Shown: positions 60,571 to 64,000 of the stretch, one piece after another
Layout: each line of letters starts with the position of its first letter
Position numbering within the stretch: position 1 is the stretch's first letter
DNA from: Zerene cesonia
Lineage: Eukaryota > Arthropoda > Insecta > Lepidoptera > Pieridae
Direction: 5' to 3'
DNA: 64,000 nucleotides
Assembly (NCBI RefSeq): GCF_012273895.1
Contig: NC_052117.1
Coordinates: 1,426,001-1,490,000 of the forward strand
Notes under the pieces: generated by a model
What the model saw: only the letters and a program-made list of their open reading frames with translations
What the model was told of the DNA's origin: nothing
Databases searched by the model: none
Program-made: the position numbers and the translations under genes

Positions 60571-61551
60571 CATGATAGGGAAGCGCTTGACCACGATCTC
60601 GCCTGATGGTAAGCTGAGATGTGGTCTAAGATGGAGCGCGCTTCCCTAGAAGGTACTTGTTCACTCTTCTCTTGAAGACCTCCAGATTGTACTCGTCGGG
60701 GAACACAGACTCAGGAAGCATGTTCCAATCCCTTTCGGTTCGAATAAAGAATGTGGAATCGAACCGCTTCGTAATAATAATTTTCATAATACTTACAGCA
60801 AAAGACAGAATATAGCTCCAACAAACAGATACTTTTAAGAATTTTTTTATTTATTTAACAAGGAAGAAAACTCTTATTATTACCTCATAAATCTATAACA
60901 ATATATATATATATATTGTATCCTGTCAGCTAAGCATCTCTCACCAGCCAACCTACGCGATCGCTCAACCAGCCATCTCAGTGGCGCACGCGCCGGTCAT
61001 CCAAGCCGCGCCAGTGGCTGTAGCCCACGCCCCCGCTGCTACTAGTTACTCTTCCTTCCAACGGGTATGTTATTGCGTCTGTAGGACTTCTTATTTCTCA
61101 TCGTGATATAATTTTATATAAAAAAACATATCTATATTTGTTAACGACCGACCAGCGACAACAGATTATTAAAACCGTCTTTAAATACTCATTATAAGGT
61201 CCAAAACGTAAATAGTTTTAGTCATAAATAATAACTTTGTTGATAAATTCACTATCAGGCAGACTTAATATAAAAACAACTCTTTATATCATCCATGAAG
61301 ATGCTGTGCCTTAATATTTTAAACAATGAATTTAATCTCAACGTTTCCCACACTAGGTGATCCACCCAGCATCACACTCCGTGGTCCACGCTGCACCAAT
61401 CGCAGTTGCCCAACCAGTGGTCCATGCTGCGCCAATCGCTGTGGCCCAGCCCGTGCTCCAAGCCGCCCCAGCTGTCATCTCGCATGCCCCACTCGCCACC
61501 TATGCCCAATCATACGGCCATGGTTTGTCATCATTCGGCCATGGCTGGTAA
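58903..61551 (+). CDS. Gene E: small secreted Ala/Val/Pro-rich cuticle-type protein
   Basis: Four exons, all phase 0: 58903-58914 (MRAF, donor GTAAGT), 59470-59583 (TTACAG, GTAAGT), 60948-61064 (CACCAG, GTATGT) and 61357-61551 (ACTAG, stop TAA), 145 residues. The signal peptide is MRAFIFFALLAVAVA, followed by KPKPGYLGG. Exon 2 is Gly/Ser/Tyr-rich (GGYSGYSGYSSY). Exons 3 and 4 carry Ala/Val/Pro repeats (VIQAAPVAVAHAP, VVHAAPIAVAQP twice), with the AAPA/AAPV motif common in insect cuticle proteins. The C-terminus is GHGLSSFGHGW. There are no Cys, no RR domain and no dibasic site. A structural extracellular role is inferred. Exon 3 has a second in-frame acceptor 18 bases upstream (start at 60930) that would add LSISHQ. 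The short first exon, low complexity and Gly/His tail match genes C and D. Confidence 0.88.
59703..59909 (+). mobile_element. Dispersed element in intron 2 of gene E
   Basis: It runs from ACTAATACTATAAATGTAAA through AAACTACTGAACGGATTTTG and ATCCCGATGCTCCCTTGGGA to CACGAGCATCTAGTTT, in the order of the 200-base family but with its own variant 3' part. Confidence 0.7.
60517..60790 (-). mobile_element. SINE-like element with a 54-base poly-T run, gene E intron 2
   Basis: 54 consecutive T (60517-60570) are followed by ATAGGGAAGCGCTTGACCAC, CTCGCCTGATGGTAAGCTGA, then TTGAAGACCTCCAGATTGTA and GAACACAGACTCAGGAAGCA. This is a reverse-strand insertion of a lepidopteran family different from the 4514-4720 one, though both carry GCCTGATGGTAAGC. 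The long uninterrupted tail suggests recent insertion. Confidence 0.8.
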
Positions 61552-61624
61552 ACTTAGGATTAATTTAAACTAATTTTTGTTTGTATATGCGTTGAGATCA
61601 TGCCCGTAATGGCGGGGTGGTGCA

Positions 61625-61630
61625 AATAAA
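61625..61630 (+). terminator. Poly-A signal AATAAA for gene E
   Basis: It lies 74 bases after the stop. A second AATAAA is at 61736-61741 and could be used instead. Confidence 0.65.
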
Positions 61631-61741
61631 TATTTATATTCTATACTGTGTTTTAATGTAATGATTTAATCACCTTTAGTTTAACGAAGACACTTCTATT
61701 AGTTATTCATGTAACCTAGATATTTATCGATTTTTAATAAA

Positions 61742-64000
61742 GCTGTGTAGACATATTTGATGGGTGGGTTTTGTAAATTTACTTTTTGGCTATTTATATA
61801 ATATTTCGGCTAAAGCTGAACTAGCTATGGGCAAAAGACTTTGTTTCTTGTGTTTTTGTTTATTTTTGGAAAATAAACAAAAAACACTAAAAACACATTA
61901 TAACTGTGTGTGTAAAAAACTATTGGATGGAGTTTTCAAAAAAATTCAGTTGTATTTAGAACCTGCATCGTTTTTGGGTTAAAGATGGCGATCGAGTTAT
62001 CAAACATTATTGTTTATATCGATATTAAGAAGGGAAAAAATAATTATTATAACGACAGACGAAGTTGCATGAACCAAGTAGTATCATTTTATCAACATCC
62101 CCTCCAAACGTGCAAACATTCACACAAATCACAAACGGTAACGTGACGACTGCAATATTCCTTTTGTGAATGGAATAAATCGGTATTTAATGCATTGTTG
62201 AATCGATAACACAGCACATCACTAAACATCGCGTGTTCAACCATATCAGCCCTACTGTCCTTTGACCTGGGTCTATAATAACACCATAATATTGTTTTTT
62301 ATAGGATGTTTAATAAACGTTTCAAAATTAAAAACATAAAAAACTAATGTCATGGAATAATATATGTTATTTAGCGTAAAATCTAGTCTCATTTTACGAT
62401 GAATTACAATTCTTAAATCCTTATGCATGATATAAAAATATATACGGTTAATTAGTTAAATCATAGACAGGTTCTGAAAAATACATAATGACTGATCAAT
62501 TATAATTCTAATAAAAATTATTGTTTTCAACAATAAAGTACACTGCTATGTCAAAACAAGACCAAATTTAAATGGGGATTCAATTGATAAAGGAATCATC
62601 AAAATCAGTTCACTCAGTCAAAAGGTCTGAGAAATAGAAATAGTGTCTTAGCAAAAGTTGTTCAATCTGATGAGCTTTTCCTATCGGCTTATAATATTCG
62701 AGATCTGTAACAATGATTTCGGAAAAACCAGTATTATATCTATACCGTAAATCTAATTTTGTTGAAATTCTCCAGTTTGTTTACGTTTGTGAACTTTTCG
62801 CAAACGAAGTCGCGGGTATCTGCTAGTAAAGCGAGCTAATAAAGCGAAATCTGCCAAGCAATCTTTACATCAAATTATTTTAAAAATAAGCATTGGAATA
62901 GATGGAATTTGAATACATAAAAATCATTTAAATCATTGTTAAAACGTCACTCATTAAAACGATGACATAGATAACATAAATTCATAATAAATTGTCCTCA
63001 AAACTTCAAATTCATATACATAACTGAAAGCCTAGTATATTCAGTAACCGCTATATTTCAGTAACTCAAATACCTTCAAACCGAAAACACCTTAGTAAAT
63101 ATGGAATTTATAGAAAAAGTAGTGTTATTACGTACGTCATAATGGTATTAATCGTATATTATCGGAAGGTGGTATGCAAAATTTATAGATTATTACAGTT
63201 CGAAGTATGAACGCGTGGCCTAATGAAGAAGGCGATGGAATGGGACCTACTGTTACACGTTAGTACATCAAAGTATATAATAATTATAACAAATTTATGT
63301 TTCAACGAAAAATAAACTGAAATTACTGTACATGTAAAATTATTTTCAGTTCAGACATTATTTCCGAAACAGTGTTTCGTTTTTCTTATCTACCAACTGT
63401 ATTATGCATATTATTTTAAATTTTAGTCGTAGTTTTTCTGTATTAGATATCATTTGTCGTTTAAACTAAAATTGTCACTTTCTGAGAAGTAATTAAAACA
63501 TAATGAAATACATAAGAAAAATCCATATTCAAGATTTTAGCTTAAGACATAAAAAAACAGTTTGTAGTTTGTTTCAATTAGAAGAAAATAGACCATTATT
63601 TTAAAATTCGAATTTGAAAGTGTGAACATCTACCGAAAGTATATTAATGTTAAAACATATTTTATGATCATATGTAACAATTCAAGTTATATGTTTGAAA
63701 TATTCATTTTTTAAGGTACAAATAGTGCAAAGGTCCAAACTCCAACGCTGAAAAATGGTAGTGATTTACGTGAAACTGGGTATTTAATAGCTGTCGGATC
63801 TAGAACTGCCAGGTAAAATATTATGTTTACAACCATTTATGTCATTCAATTTATAAAATATTAATTATTATTCTTATGTCGTATCGCGTTATCTTTTATT
63901 AATTTTTATTCTATGGATTTCAGATTTAGAAGAAAACATAAAAATAAAATGTTATTAATATGTTTACTCATATTGCTATTACTGTTGTTAAGTCTTTTTA
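61742..64000. other. Right-hand stretch with no gene recognised
   Basis: AT-rich. A fragment near 62575-62830 (AGGAATCATCAAAATCAGTT, and CAAACGAAGTCGCGGGTATC then TGCTAG) is the end of a dispersed element. I see no exon with convincing coding content. Confidence 0.5.

Noticed and set aside
1..64000. CRISPR arrays, operons, phage or bacterial genes
   Set aside because: No regularly spaced repeats and no compact gene runs; everything seen fits an animal nuclear genome.

Overview
The window is AT-rich animal DNA with spliced genes: short exons, GT-AG introns of 0.1-2 kb, and long intergenic stretches full of short retroposed repeats. Several repeats have the look of families common in moths and butterflies (SINE-like copies carrying an ACCATCAGGCG-type core, and elements ending in GCCCCGCGG-GCAGCTAG). 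A lepidopteran nuclear genome scaffold is the best reading; the species cannot be named. Three runs of N (1-798, 27263-28262, 43616-44615) are assembly gaps. The last two are exactly 1000 N, so they are placeholders and not measured lengths.

Layout. 1-10.4 kb: gap, a possible orphan exon (799-930, minus strand), then repeat-rich sequence. 10.4-15.2 kb, plus strand: four exons of a small four-helix membrane protein (gene A, first exon not located). 16.9-21.7 kb, minus strand: five exons of a paralogue (gene B, complete). The two are convergent, with matching intron positions and phases. 23.1-23.9 kb, minus strand: a secreted Val/Pro-repeat and Gly-rich cuticle-type protein (gene C, two exons, complete). 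24-39.9 kb: no gene seen; repeats, one gap, and two copies of one LINE in opposite orientation. 40.0-44.8 kb, plus strand: a second Val/Pro plus Gly-rich secreted protein (gene D, five exons, last exon interrupted by a gap that looks artificial). 45.6-58.8 kb: no gene seen. 58.9-61.6 kb, plus strand: a third small secreted Ala/Val/Pro and Gly/His-containing protein (gene E, four exons). 61.7-64 kb: nothing recognised.

Genes C, D and E share one plan: a first coding exon of only 4-6 codons that ends in phase 0 inside the signal peptide, low-complexity repeats, and Gly/His-containing tails. They look like structural proteins of the extracellular cuticle. Genes A and B look like a tandemly derived pair of insect tetraspan membrane proteins of unknown function.

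I found no CRISPR array, operon or defence-type locus and no clear new biological system. The most useful observations are the probably false gap inside gene D (the same 58 bases stand on both sides), the A/B paralogue pair, a three-copy retroposed element with clean target-site duplications, two strong inverted-repeat hairpins, and a LINE pair with target-site duplications.
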